From assembly GCF_014306155.1 (NCBI RefSeq), contig NZ_JACRWH010000016.1:1-40848 (forward strand): a DNA stretch of 40,848 nt, given 5' to 3'. Both the position numbers and the translations under genes were made by a program. The notes under the pieces are model-generated. The model ran no database searches and had not been told where the DNA came from. It worked only from the letters and a program-made list of their open reading frames with translations. The DNA comes from Holdemanella hominis. GTDB taxonomy: Bacteria; Bacillota_I; Bacilli_A; Erysipelotrichales; Erysipelotrichaceae. Of the stretch, positions 33,899-40,848 are shown piece by piece (position 1 is the stretch's first letter; each line of letters starts with the position of its first letter).

Positions 33899-34288
33899 CT
33901 AATCATTATTTGACCATGATGGTGTATCATTGCCTCTTCGTACTAAAATAGCTTTTTGGAATTCGGTTTGATTCAAGAACTCTAAAATACGCATCGTTTC
34001 TTCTTCTGTACATCCTATCAATAATTTGACGATACAATCCTTCTTAAGAATGTCAGCTGTAATCGCAATCGCATCTACATTATTTGTTGCGATAGAACCT
34101 TTGAAAACATCAATAGGTTTTTGATCTGAACCAAATGTATCTGAAAGAAAACCGTAATCTACAGGGTAGACTAAATTTGTAAATTTATAGTGAGTACTTC
34201 CTTTTGGTCGGTCAATCGTACAACTGCTAGACAACAATAGTGTATCAAGCTTTTGCCAAAAGTATGCGTTATTTTCTAATTGCTGCAT
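33899..34288 (-). CDS. Degenerate family-I inorganic pyrophosphatase-like protein
   Basis: 129 residues, shorter than the usual 165-175. The fold signature is clear: IDRPKGSTHYKF with K29, YPVDYGFL with Y45, and D55-x-x-x-x-D60 (SDQKPID). Compared with E. coli PPase, metal ligands D65, D70, D97 and D102 map to D55, D60, D79 and D84. The general base D67 is replaced by K57, and K104 by I86. The C-terminal Tyr-Lys region is missing. It may be inactive on PPi or have another phosphate-ester substrate. The start is supported by AGGAGG. Confidence 0.75.
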   Translation of the reverse strand: MQQLENNAYFWQKLDTLLLSSSCTIDRPKGSTHYKFTNLVYPVDYGFLSDTFGSDQKPIDVFKGSIATNNVDAIAITADILKKDCIVKLLIGCTEEETMRILEFLNQTEFQKAILVRRGNDTPSWSNND

Positions 34289-34320
34289 AATAACCTCCTG
34301 TCTTGTAATAGTCTATAGAT

Positions 34321-34348
34321 TATTATAGCATTTACAAAATTATTTACA
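34321..34348 (-). promoter_or_regulatory. Promoter of the pyrophosphatase-like gene
   Basis: TTGTAA (34348-34343), 16-nt spacer, TG-C-TATAAT (-10 at 34326-34321) on the minus strand: both a -35 and an extended -10. Confidence 0.7.
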
Positions 34349-34365
34349 ATACAAGAAAAGTTTTT

Positions 34366-35349
34366 TCAATATTCTTGGAAGAAAGATTTGATTGTTTCAT
34401 GGTTTTTAGTACAATTTAGTGCAAGCATCAATAAAATCCTTGCCTTCTGCGCTGAAAATTTATAGGCCGGAATAGTGACTCTTTTAGAATCAAAAAATTC
34501 TGAATCAAAGACAGCTCCCTCTAATACGCGACTTGCACGTACGACTGTACATTCTCCTGTATAATTTTCTAAAACTTCTTTAATTTTTGTTGGATAATTC
34601 CCTGAACCTGTTCCTGCTAGAACTAGGCCATCATACGTACCTAACATAAATTTTAACAATTCAGGATCCGAATCTGTGTGCACATAAAAAATTTCTACTT
34701 TAGGCAAGTCATCAAATTCCATTTTTGAAAAAATGGTTTGGAATGTATGTTTTTTAAATGGTGCATTCAGTAAATACACATGATCATCACGCATATATCC
34801 TAGAGAGCCAAATTCACCCATTTTAAATGCATCGGTTTTATAGCTATTTGTTTTCTGTAAATCTCTACCTGAATAGATTGTATCAGAAATCACAGCTAAA
34901 ACACCGGCTTGCCAAGCTTCCATATGACATGCTAAAGCTACTGCTTGATATAAATTCATAGGTCCATCTGCACTTGTTGCAGTTGCAGGTCGCATCGACC
35001 CTGTTAGGACAACAGGTTTATGACATGCCAAAGTAAGATTTAAAAAGAAGGCTGTTTCTTCTAATGTATCTGTACCGTGTGTAATAACAATTCCATCCAC
35101 ATAGCGATCTTTTTCTAATTCATGACAAATTTTTCTTAATTCAATCCATTTATCTAAACCCATATCATTAGAATCTACATTGTATAATTGAATCGTATTT
35201 AGATTTGCCAAATCACGAATTTGTGGAATACTTTTAACAATTTCTTCCACATCAAAAGTGCCCGCCTCATAATTCGCACTTTTGCCTAAACTTCCTCGAC
35301 CAGCAATTGTTCCGCCTGTCGCAATGATTGTAATATTCTTCTTATTCAT
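34366..35349 (-). CDS. L-asparaginase
   Basis: Hydrolyses asparagine to aspartate and ammonia. 327 residues, N-terminal triad motif ATGGTIAGRG with nucleophile T14, and second motif THGTDTLEETA, then VLTGSMRPATATSADGPMN. No signal peptide, so cytoplasmic. It overlaps the thioredoxin-like lipoprotein gene by 8 nt and is last in a three-gene operon that begins with glycerate kinase. Aspartate produced could feed NadB, but that link is not specific. Confidence 0.95.
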   Translation of the reverse strand: MNKKNITIIATGGTIAGRGSLGKSANYEAGTFDVEEIVKSIPQIRDLANLNTIQLYNVDSNDMGLDKWIELRKICHELEKDRYVDGIVITHGTDTLEETAFFLNLTLACHKPVVLTGSMRPATATSADGPMNLYQAVALACHMEAWQAGVLAVISDTIYSGRDLQKTNSYKTDAFKMGEFGSLGYMRDDHVYLLNAPFKKHTFQTIFSKMEFDDLPKVEIFYVHTDSDPELLKFMLGTYDGLVLAGTGSGNYPTKIKEVLENYTGECTVVRASRVLEGAVFDSEFFDSKRVTIPAYKFSAQKARILLMLALNCTKNHETIKSFFQEY

Positions 35350-35851
35350 ATGTTTCTAAAAACTCCCAGAACTCTTGTGTATCTGCCAAATCAAAATCAA
35401 CGGTAGAATCAACATCCCATAAACTGACTGAATGATCATCTTCACTATAACCAATACCTGCATGTGTGGCCTTGCCATTTTCAATCACATATAATGTTGG
35501 TGTATAAAGGAAATATGGAGCCATATCCAAAAGAATCTTTCCATCTTCTGTCGAGCTTTGTAGCTGCTTAGAATCCTGGCTAATTTTACTAAAGCCATAG
35601 TTTGTTGAATCAATCTTATATAAAACAAGATTTGGATGTTCATCCTTTGTTTGTTTGATATATTCTTGTAAAGATTCACAATAAGGACAATTTTCTCTTT
35701 CAATAATTAACACAAAAGAGTCTTTATGATCTAATTTTTTCTGTAATTTTGTTGCCGTAATTTTTTTAATTTCGAAAGGTTCTTTTGAAGAACATCCAAC
35801 AAGCCCAATGCACAGAACAAAAGCACAAAATATAGTTAATAGTTTTTTCAT
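35342..35851 (-). CDS. Thioredoxin-fold lipoprotein
   Basis: 169 residues. A lipoprotein signal ends in LVGC (lipidated C20), so it should be anchored outside the membrane. The mature part has a thioredoxin-type CPYC at about 55-58 (RENCPYCESL) and a cis-proline-like YTPTLYVIENGK, the pattern of thioredoxin/bacteriocin-accessory-like folds. It sits 8 nt after glycerate kinase and overlaps asparaginase, an odd setting for an exported thiol protein. Its substrates are unknown. Confidence 0.88.
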   Translation of the reverse strand: MKKLLTIFCAFVLCIGLVGCSSKEPFEIKKITATKLQKKLDHKDSFVLIIERENCPYCESLQEYIKQTKDEHPNLVLYKIDSTNYGFSKISQDSKQLQSSTEDGKILLDMAPYFLYTPTLYVIENGKATHAGIGYSEDDHSVSLWDVDSTVDFDLADTQEFWEFLETYE

Positions 35852-35859
35852 CGAACAAC

Positions 35860-36993
35860 CTACTTTCTAATACCATCCATAAATTTAGTCAAACTAAAAG
35901 CCAATGCCTCTAGTTTTTCACTTCCTGTCTGTAAGGCCATCTGAAAAGACATGGCACGATCAGCACTCGAAAAAATTCCAATCATACCTTGCTCATAAAG
36001 TGATTGATAACCTAAGCCTAAAGCCCCACTCAAACAAACACATGGCACATTATAGGATCTTGCCAATTGGGCAATTCCTAGTGGCAATTTACCATACACT
36101 GTCTGCGCATCCGTCTGACCTTCTCCAGTAATGACTAAATCAGCATCTTGAAGATGATTTTTTAAGCCAGAATATTCTATAACTAAATCGATACCCGAAG
36201 TTCTTTTTGCCTTCATAACACCCAACAATACACATCCAATGCCTCCAGCCGCTCCTGAACCTTCAAATTCATTCACATTCACATGGAATGTCTGTTTCAA
36301 TTTCGTACAATAATGAGCCATTCCTTTTTCGACTTCTGCCATTTGATTTAAATAAATTCCTTTTTGTTTCCCAAAAATATAAGTAGCCCCATTCTTCCCC
36401 AATAAATAATTCTTTACATCACAAGCACAAACGATTTCTACATCTTTTGGTAATCTTGCATAACGCTTATCAATAAAAGCTATTTGACTAAGAGCATATA
36501 CGCTTGGTACAAGCAATTCTCTTTTTGAATTATAAAAGCGAACCCCAAATTCATTTAAAATTCCCATACCACCATCATTTGTTGCACTGCCACCTAAGCC
36601 AATAATAATTTTTTTACATCCTCTAGAAAGTGCGTCTTTCATCATGATACCCACACCTTTACTTGATGCGATCATTGGATTTCTTTTTTCTTTAGGTGTC
36701 ATATTCAGTCCGATGCAGCTAGCCACATCCATTATGGCAAGTTGACCATCTTGAGAAATACAGTATGTCGTAAATACATTTTTACCATAGGCATCCACAG
36801 TTAATACGTCTATTGTCTTTCCTTGAATGATATCGCAAAACACCATAGCCGTTCCTTCTCCGCCATCGGCCATAGGAAAAGTTAAAACTTCATGTTTATT
36901 ATTTGCCTTTAATATTCCTTTTTTTATACTTTCTTCGACTTCTTTTGAAGACATACAACCTTTAAAAGAGTCACACGCAACAATTATTTTCAT
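35860..36993 (-). CDS. Glycerate kinase (GlxK/GarK family)
   Basis: Phosphorylates D-glycerate, probably to 2-phosphoglycerate, as in GarK-type enzymes. 377 residues. Family blocks are KIIVACDSFKGCMSSKEV at the start, FPMADGGEGTA, GLGGSATNDGGMG, GSGAAGGIG and DLVITGEGQTDAQT. No Shine-Dalgarno is visible; an extended -10 lies 6 nt before the ATG, so a leaderless mRNA is likely. It leads the operon with the lipoprotein and asparaginase. Confidence 0.95.
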   Translation of the reverse strand: MKIIVACDSFKGCMSSKEVEESIKKGILKANNKHEVLTFPMADGGEGTAMVFCDIIQGKTIDVLTVDAYGKNVFTTYCISQDGQLAIMDVASCIGLNMTPKEKRNPMIASSKGVGIMMKDALSRGCKKIIIGLGGSATNDGGMGILNEFGVRFYNSKRELLVPSVYALSQIAFIDKRYARLPKDVEIVCACDVKNYLLGKNGATYIFGKQKGIYLNQMAEVEKGMAHYCTKLKQTFHVNVNEFEGSGAAGGIGCVLLGVMKAKRTSGIDLVIEYSGLKNHLQDADLVITGEGQTDAQTVYGKLPLGIAQLARSYNVPCVCLSGALGLGYQSLYEQGMIGIFSSADRAMSFQMALQTGSEKLEALAFSLTKFMDGIRK

Positions 36994-36999
36994 GCGTAC

Positions 37000-37008
37000 A
37001 TTTTACCA
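37000..37008 (-). promoter_or_regulatory. Extended -10 promoter of glycerate kinase
   Basis: TG-G-TAAAAT on the minus strand, ending 6 nt before the ATG at 36993. No convincing -35. Confidence 0.55.
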
Positions 37009-37087
37009 TATGCCACAAAAAATAAACACTTTTTTAATTTTTCAGTTTCATAAGTTTAAATATCCATAGTTAATACTTTATTGTTGC

Positions 37088-37116
37088 TTGAAAAGCAAGA
37101 TGTCATATGGGATAAT
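37088..37116 (+). promoter_or_regulatory. Promoter of coaBC-coaX
   Basis: TTGAAA (37088-37093), 17-nt spacer, GATAAT (37111-37116). A leader of about 45 nt can form a small GTGAAAATC/GATTTTATTCAC hairpin before the AAGGAG site. Confidence 0.65.
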
Positions 37117-37168
37117 ATTTGAGTGAAAATCTATACGTGATTTTATTCACAAAGGAGAATCAATAATC

Positions 37169-38365
37169 ATGGAAAAAAAACATGTCGTTATAGGGGTGTC
37201 TGGAGGTATTGCAGCCTACAAAGCTTGCGATCTTGTCAGCAAATTATCCAAAAAAGATTATGAAATCAAAGTTGTCATGACAAAACATGCTCAAGAATTT
37301 GTCAAACCAATCAACTTTGAATCTTTGAGTAAACATAAATGTGAAGTTTCTTTGTTTGACGAAACAAATGAAGATCCAATTGCCCACATTACTTTAGCTA
37401 AATGGGCTGATATCATGGTGCTAGTTCCGGCTACAGCCAATATCATTGCCAAAGTTGTTCATGGTATTGCGGATGATATTGTTTCAACAACATTCTTGGC
37501 TTGTCATACTAAAAAATTAATTTGTCCGGCAATGAATGTTCATATGTATGAGAATGAGGTCACCCAAAGAAATATTAAACTTGCCAAAGAACTTGGCTAT
37601 AAATTTGTAGAACCCGTTGTTGGTCATTTGGCATGTAATGATACTGGAAAAGGTAAGCTTGCTGATGTGCAAGATATTGTGTCTGCCATTGATCATGAGT
37701 TTGAATTGGAACAAACATTAAAAGGGAAAAACGTTTTAGTTTCTGCAGGTCCTACGCAGGAAGCTTTAGATCCTGTTCGTTTTTTAAGCAATCATTCAAG
37801 TGGTAAACAAGGGTATGCGATTGCCAAAGCCGCAAAAGCTCTAGGTGCCAATGTAACTTTAGTTGCAGGTCCTACTGCTTTAGAAGATCTTAATGATGTT
37901 AATATGGTACACGTAACAAGTGCGCAAGATATGTTTGATGCGATCACATCGAGACTCGATGTTCAAAACTATATCATCATGGCGGCAGCGGTTGCGGATT
38001 ACAGACCTGAAATAGTCGCAGATCAAAAAATCAAAAAGTCAGATGAAGAGGTTACTTTTCATTTTGTGAAAAACCCAGATATCTTAGCTTACATTGGACA
38101 ACACAAAAAAGAGAATCAAGTCATTTGCGGTTTTGCGATGGAAACTCAGAATTTAGAGGAAAATGCGCGAAAAAAACTAGAGTCCAAAAATTGTGATATG
38201 TTGATTGCGAATAACTTATTCACAAGTGGTGCTGGTTTTCAGACAGATACAAATGTTGTGACTTTATTAAGAAAGAATGATACGCAACATTTGCCTAAGT
38301 GTTCAAAAGAAGAATTGGGATATAAAATTCTAGAAACGATGAAAGAGATTGAGATGGAGAAATAA
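37169..38365 (+). CDS. coaBC: Bifunctional phosphopantothenoylcysteine decarboxylase/phosphopantothenate-cysteine ligase
   Basis: Two consecutive steps of coenzyme A synthesis. 398 residues. The N-terminal FMN-binding CoaC half (1-185) has GVSGGIAAYKA, the catalytic-type histidine in SLSKHKCEVS and PAMNVHMYEN. The C-terminal CoaB half (186-398) has VSAGPTQEALDPVRFLSNHSSGKQG, AAAVADYRP, KIKK and NPDIL. ATG at 37169 follows AAAGGAGAA. coaX starts one base after the stop. Confidence 0.97.
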   Translation: MEKKHVVIGVSGGIAAYKACDLVSKLSKKDYEIKVVMTKHAQEFVKPINFESLSKHKCEVSLFDETNEDPIAHITLAKWADIMVLVPATANIIAKVVHGIADDIVSTTFLACHTKKLICPAMNVHMYENEVTQRNIKLAKELGYKFVEPVVGHLACNDTGKGKLADVQDIVSAIDHEFELEQTLKGKNVLVSAGPTQEALDPVRFLSNHSSGKQGYAIAKAAKALGANVTLVAGPTALEDLNDVNMVHVTSAQDMFDAITSRLDVQNYIIMAAAVADYRPEIVADQKIKKSDEEVTFHFVKNPDILAYIGQHKKENQVICGFAMETQNLEENARKKLESKNCDMLIANNLFTSGAGFQTDTNVVTLLRKNDTQHLPKCSKEELGYKILETMKEIEMEK

Positions 38366-38366
38366 T

Positions 38367-39134
38367 ATGCTTGTAACAGTAGATATTGGAAATACAAATA
38401 TTACGATTGGCATTTTTGATAAAGAGGATTTAATTGGTACATATCGATTAACGACAAAAGTAAGAAGAACGAGTGATGAATATGGTTTTATGTTAAAAAA
38501 TTTTTTGGATCGTTCTAATGTACATGAAAAACAAATTGATGCCGTTATTGTTTCAAGTGTTGTTCCTAAAGTGATGCATTCCTTCACAAATGGAATCAAA
38601 AAATTTGTTGGTATCGAACCACTTATTGTTGGTCCTGGTATTAAGAGTGGTATCAGTGTTCAATTAGAAAACCCTAGAAATGTTGGCGCAGACCGTATTG
38701 CCGATTGTGCTGGTGCATTCAGTGAATATGGAGGACCTATTCTAGTGGCCGATTTTGGAACAGCTACAACTTATGACTATGTAGATGAAAATGGTTGTTT
38801 TAAAGCTGGTGCCATTGGTGTTGGTATTGAAACAGGAGCAAATGCATTATGGGGACAAACGGCACAACTTCCTGAAATTGAGATCAAACGTCCAAAAACT
38901 ATCTTGGCAAGAAATACACAAACAGAAATGCAAGCTGGTGTATTTTATCAATTTTTGGGCGGAGTTGAATATACAATTGCTCAATTCAAAAAAGAAGTTG
39001 GTAAAGACATGAAAGTCATTGCAACTGGTGGTTTAGGAAGAATTGTTTGTAACTACACAAAATCCATTGATGTATATGATCCAAACCTAATTTTCAAAGG
39101 ATTAAAAGTTATATATGAAAAGAACAAAGACTAA
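38367..39134 (+). CDS. coaX: Type III pantothenate kinase
   Basis: Potassium-dependent first step of CoA synthesis. 255 residues. The ASKHA phosphate loops are VDIGNTNITIGIF at the start and DFGTATTYDYVD at about 125-136, with GADRIADC (conserved GADR) between them. The start at 38367 has GGAG seven bases upstream in the coaBC end; an ATG at 38349 lies inside coaBC without a site. Pairing coaX with coaBC puts three CoA steps on one transcript. Confidence 0.96.
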   Translation: MLVTVDIGNTNITIGIFDKEDLIGTYRLTTKVRRTSDEYGFMLKNFLDRSNVHEKQIDAVIVSSVVPKVMHSFTNGIKKFVGIEPLIVGPGIKSGISVQLENPRNVGADRIADCAGAFSEYGGPILVADFGTATTYDYVDENGCFKAGAIGVGIETGANALWGQTAQLPEIEIKRPKTILARNTQTEMQAGVFYQFLGGVEYTIAQFKKEVGKDMKVIATGGLGRIVCNYTKSIDVYDPNLIFKGLKVIYEKNKD

Positions 39135-39152
39135 TAAGCTCTTTGTTCTTTT
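39118..39152. terminator. Bidirectional terminator between coaX and the antiporter gene
   Basis: AAAAGAACAAAGA, 9-nt loop, TCTTTGTTCTTTT: a 13-bp perfect stem with T tract on the plus strand and A tract for the other. Both stop codons lie in it. Confidence 0.9.
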
Positions 39153-40315
39153 TTTAACCATTTTTTATATGTATGTTCAATTAAAAATGCACCTAATGGA
39201 GCTGTAATCAAGATGGATAAAACAGCTACGGTCAATACAATTTGTCCACATTCTAGTCCTGCAGTCAAAGGAACTGAGCCAATTGCTGCTTGAACAGTAG
39301 CCTTAGGGCAATATGCGATCATGCAAAATAAGCGTTCTGATTTTGTCAAAGATGTTTTTAACAAACAAATAAATACTCCAAGCATTCTAAATAAAAGCAC
39401 GCCAAATATCAACAGAATAGCCATAACGCCTGCTTTTAATGCATAAAAAATATTTACACAAGCTCCAACTAACACAAATAATAAGACTTCAGCGCCTACC
39501 CATAACTTATTAAATTTAACGGATAGTCGTTTGGATGCAACTGAATGATTTCTTTGAAGGAAAATTCCCATAAACATAATCGCAATTAATCCTGAAAATG
39601 GAATTGGTAAAGCATCCTCAAATGTCACTAGAATAAATGCCACACTTAGTAGAACTAAAATCTTTATAGTATCTCGCATATGATTTTTCTTAAAGAAGAT
39701 TGCAAAACCTTTTCCTAATAATGCTCCACATATAATACCAGTTAGAATGGATAGTGGAATATTCACAAAGCTTAATATATTCACGCTTTCTCCTTGGGCT
39801 AAACTAAGAAATGCCGTAAACATCACAATCACAAATACATCATCTACACTTGCTCCAGCTAAAATCAATTGTGGAATACTTTCTTTCGTTCCATATCCTT
39901 CATCCATAAGTTGTAACATTTTTGGAACAATAACTGCAGGACTTACGGCTGCAACAACGCTTCCCATAATAGCAGCATCTAATAAAGAAATTCCTAATAA
40001 TTTTGGCGCCAACAAAATCATTCCAACCATCTCAAAACAAGCTGGCACAAAACACATCAATATGGCTGGTCTTCCTACCCTTTTTAAATCACTTAAATCA
40101 AGATTCAATCCGGCTCGCATTAATATAATAATTAGAGCAATCTTTCTTAATTCACTGGATATGTTCAACAATGAAGAATCAATCAAGCCAAGACAATAAG
40201 GTCCTAAAAGAATTCCTGTAAATATCATTCCTAATAGCCCAGGTAATCTCATCTTTTTACATAACCAAGATAAAAACATTCCTGCAAGAAAAATATAAGA
40301 TAGACTGATCAGCAT
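39131..40315 (-). CDS. Monovalent cation/proton antiporter family protein under a fluoride riboswitch
   Basis: 394 residues, about 12 membrane segments. The CPA-superfamily core is visible: GMIFTGILLGPY, the VSPAVIVPKM stretch and the conserved acidic pair D158-D159 in LAGASVDDVFVIVMF. ATG at 40315 has AGGAGAG; the in-frame extension to 40378 is riboswitch RNA. Fluoride riboswitches usually drive Fluc/CrcB or CLC-F exporters, but sodium/proton-type antiporters are also known among their targets. Direct fluoride export or pH/ion relief during fluoride stress are both possible. Confidence 0.9.
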   Translation of the reverse strand: MLISLSYIFLAGMFLSWLCKKMRLPGLLGMIFTGILLGPYCLGLIDSSLLNISSELRKIALIIILMRAGLNLDLSDLKRVGRPAILMCFVPACFEMVGMILLAPKLLGISLLDAAIMGSVVAAVSPAVIVPKMLQLMDEGYGTKESIPQLILAGASVDDVFVIVMFTAFLSLAQGESVNILSFVNIPLSILTGIICGALLGKGFAIFFKKNHMRDTIKILVLLSVAFILVTFEDALPIPFSGLIAIMFMGIFLQRNHSVASKRLSVKFNKLWVGAEVLLFVLVGACVNIFYALKAGVMAILLIFGVLLFRMLGVFICLLKTSLTKSERLFCMIAYCPKATVQAAIGSVPLTAGLECGQIVLTVAVLSILITAPLGAFLIEHTYKKWLKKEQRAY

Positions 40316-40332
40316 TTTATCTCTCCTTTCAA

Positions 40333-40361
40333 AACGCAGAAAAGCTGATGGTTTCCGCGTT
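40333..40361 (-). terminator. Expression-platform hairpin of the fluoride riboswitch
   Basis: AACGCGGAAA, 9-nt loop, TTTCTGCGTT then TTG on the minus strand. Its loop contains CATCAGCTT, which can pair with the aptamer's AAGCTGATG, giving a competing structure. Which state terminates is not certain. Confidence 0.65.
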
Positions 40362-40368
40362 AAAAACA

Positions 40369-40428
40369 CAGAAGTCATCAGCTTATAAAAGCGGTTTTAG
40401 TTTACAACTAAGGGAGAACTTCATTCCC
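40369..40428 (-). promoter_or_regulatory. Fluoride riboswitch (crcB motif)
   Basis: On the minus strand: GGGAATGAAGTTCTCCC (stem 1), AAACCGCTT...AAGC (stem 3), then TGATGACTTCT. Pseudoknot GAAGT/ACTTC pairs stem-1 loop with the 3' end, in the same places as in the known B. cereus and Thermotoga aptamers. An extra small hairpin (TAGTT/AACTA) is inserted in the joining region. Confidence 0.9.
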
Positions 40429-40434
40429 AATGAG

Positions 40435-40464
40435 ATTATACTACGACATCTAAGCTTTCATCAA
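40435..40464 (-). promoter_or_regulatory. Promoter of the fluoride-riboswitch antiporter
   Basis: TTGATG (40464-40459), 18-nt spacer, TATAAT (40440-40435) on the minus strand. The -35 lies in the end of the decayed upstream gene. Confidence 0.65.
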
Positions 40465-40848
40465 TAACTTTTTAATCGATTCTTCGCTCACTGAGAAAAT
40501 GGATGCGATAGCTTTAACACTAAAACCTTTGTCTAGCATGATTTGATATACTTCAAATTGATTTAGTTCAATACCTTGTTCAGTGCCTTGCTTGATACCA
40601 TATGGATTCCTCTGTTTGTTGATTATTCAAACATTTCATAGAATGCTCTGCACACTTTTACATCTCCTTTCTCGCTTTTCTGGTAGATACTCAATAACTC
40701 TTTGTTCTTTGTCGCTACATACGCAAAATACAATGCATCACGATTAAACTCTCGATCTAGATCTTCTTTTAAAATCTGCTTTCTATGGATTATACGCAAT
40801 AGATCAAAAAAAACCTGTGTTGTCTTTTCACCTGTACTATACTTGTGA
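40450..40848 (-). pseudogene. Frame-broken Rpn/PD-(D/E)xK nuclease-transposase family remnant, partial
   Basis: Enters from the right edge on the minus strand. One frame reads YSTGEKTTQVFFDLL...FYEMFE to a TAA at 40626-40624. A different frame then continues with NPYGIKQGTEQGIELNQFEVY and SVSEESIKKLLMKA to a TAG at 40452-40450. The KQGTEQGIE tail is typical of Rpn-family recombination-promoting nuclease/putative transposase proteins. The change of frame indicates a broken gene. The catalytic N-terminus lies outside the window. Confidence 0.7.

Overview
The window is AT-rich, densely packed bacterial chromosome. Strong AGGAGG-type ribosome binding sites, very short intergenic gaps and a Gram-positive gene set (CdaA/CdaR/GlmM, CoaX, NiaR, T-box, LytTR) point to Bacillota (Firmicutes). 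The style and the PcsB-like/FtsEX arrangement would suit an anaerobic gut lineage such as Erysipelotrichia; that placement is inference. Rubrerythrin, ferritin and flavodoxin fit an anaerobe. There is no prophage, CRISPR array or intact insertion sequence.

Layout. 1-2.9 kb: an M42 aminopeptidase divergent from yaaA, then a Gfo/Idh oxidoreductase. The oxidoreductase ends a long minus-strand run from 8.9 kb: HAD phosphatase, cdaA, cdaR, glmM, response regulator, sensor kinase, oxidoreductase. This run links c-di-AMP synthesis, wall-precursor synthesis and a two-component system. 9-13.4 kb: gamma-glutamyltransferase, a decayed or empty 450-bp stretch, an orphan LytTR regulator, and an FMN-riboswitch operon (ribU plus a creatininase-family amidohydrolase). 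13.5-17 kb: uvrB and an S41 protease. 17-20.9 kb: ftsX-pcsB-ftsE-ftsX, a septal wall-hydrolase module with two different FtsX paralogues and one FtsE. 21-22 kb: a lone membrane-anchored Mrr-type nuclease.

22-25.4 kb: a T-box operon (YkvI-like transporter plus GldA-like dehydrogenase), an O6-methylguanine-DNA methyltransferase, and tRNA-Ala and tRNA-Ile. 25.6-28.1 kb: a DUF2130 coiled-coil/nuclease-fold protein and a CPBP protease. 28.2-31.8 kb: nadA-nadB-nadC-niaR with a palindromic operator over the promoter. 31.9-34.3 kb: ferritin, flavodoxin, an 82-residue unknown, rubrerythrin and a degenerate pyrophosphatase-like protein. 34.4-37 kb: glycerate kinase, a thioredoxin-like lipoprotein and asparaginase. 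37.2-39.1 kb: coaBC-coaX. 39.1-40.4 kb: a cation/proton antiporter behind a fluoride riboswitch. The right edge holds a frame-broken Rpn/PD-(D/E)XK-type remnant.

The main points of interest are the paired-FtsX module, the three riboswitch operons that tie poorly understood genes to defined ligands (FMN with an ArfB-like hydrolase, fluoride with an antiporter, an aminoacyl-tRNA with a transporter/dehydrogenase pair), and several genes whose -10 box lies 6-7 nt before the ATG with no ribosome binding site, which suggests leaderless mRNAs.
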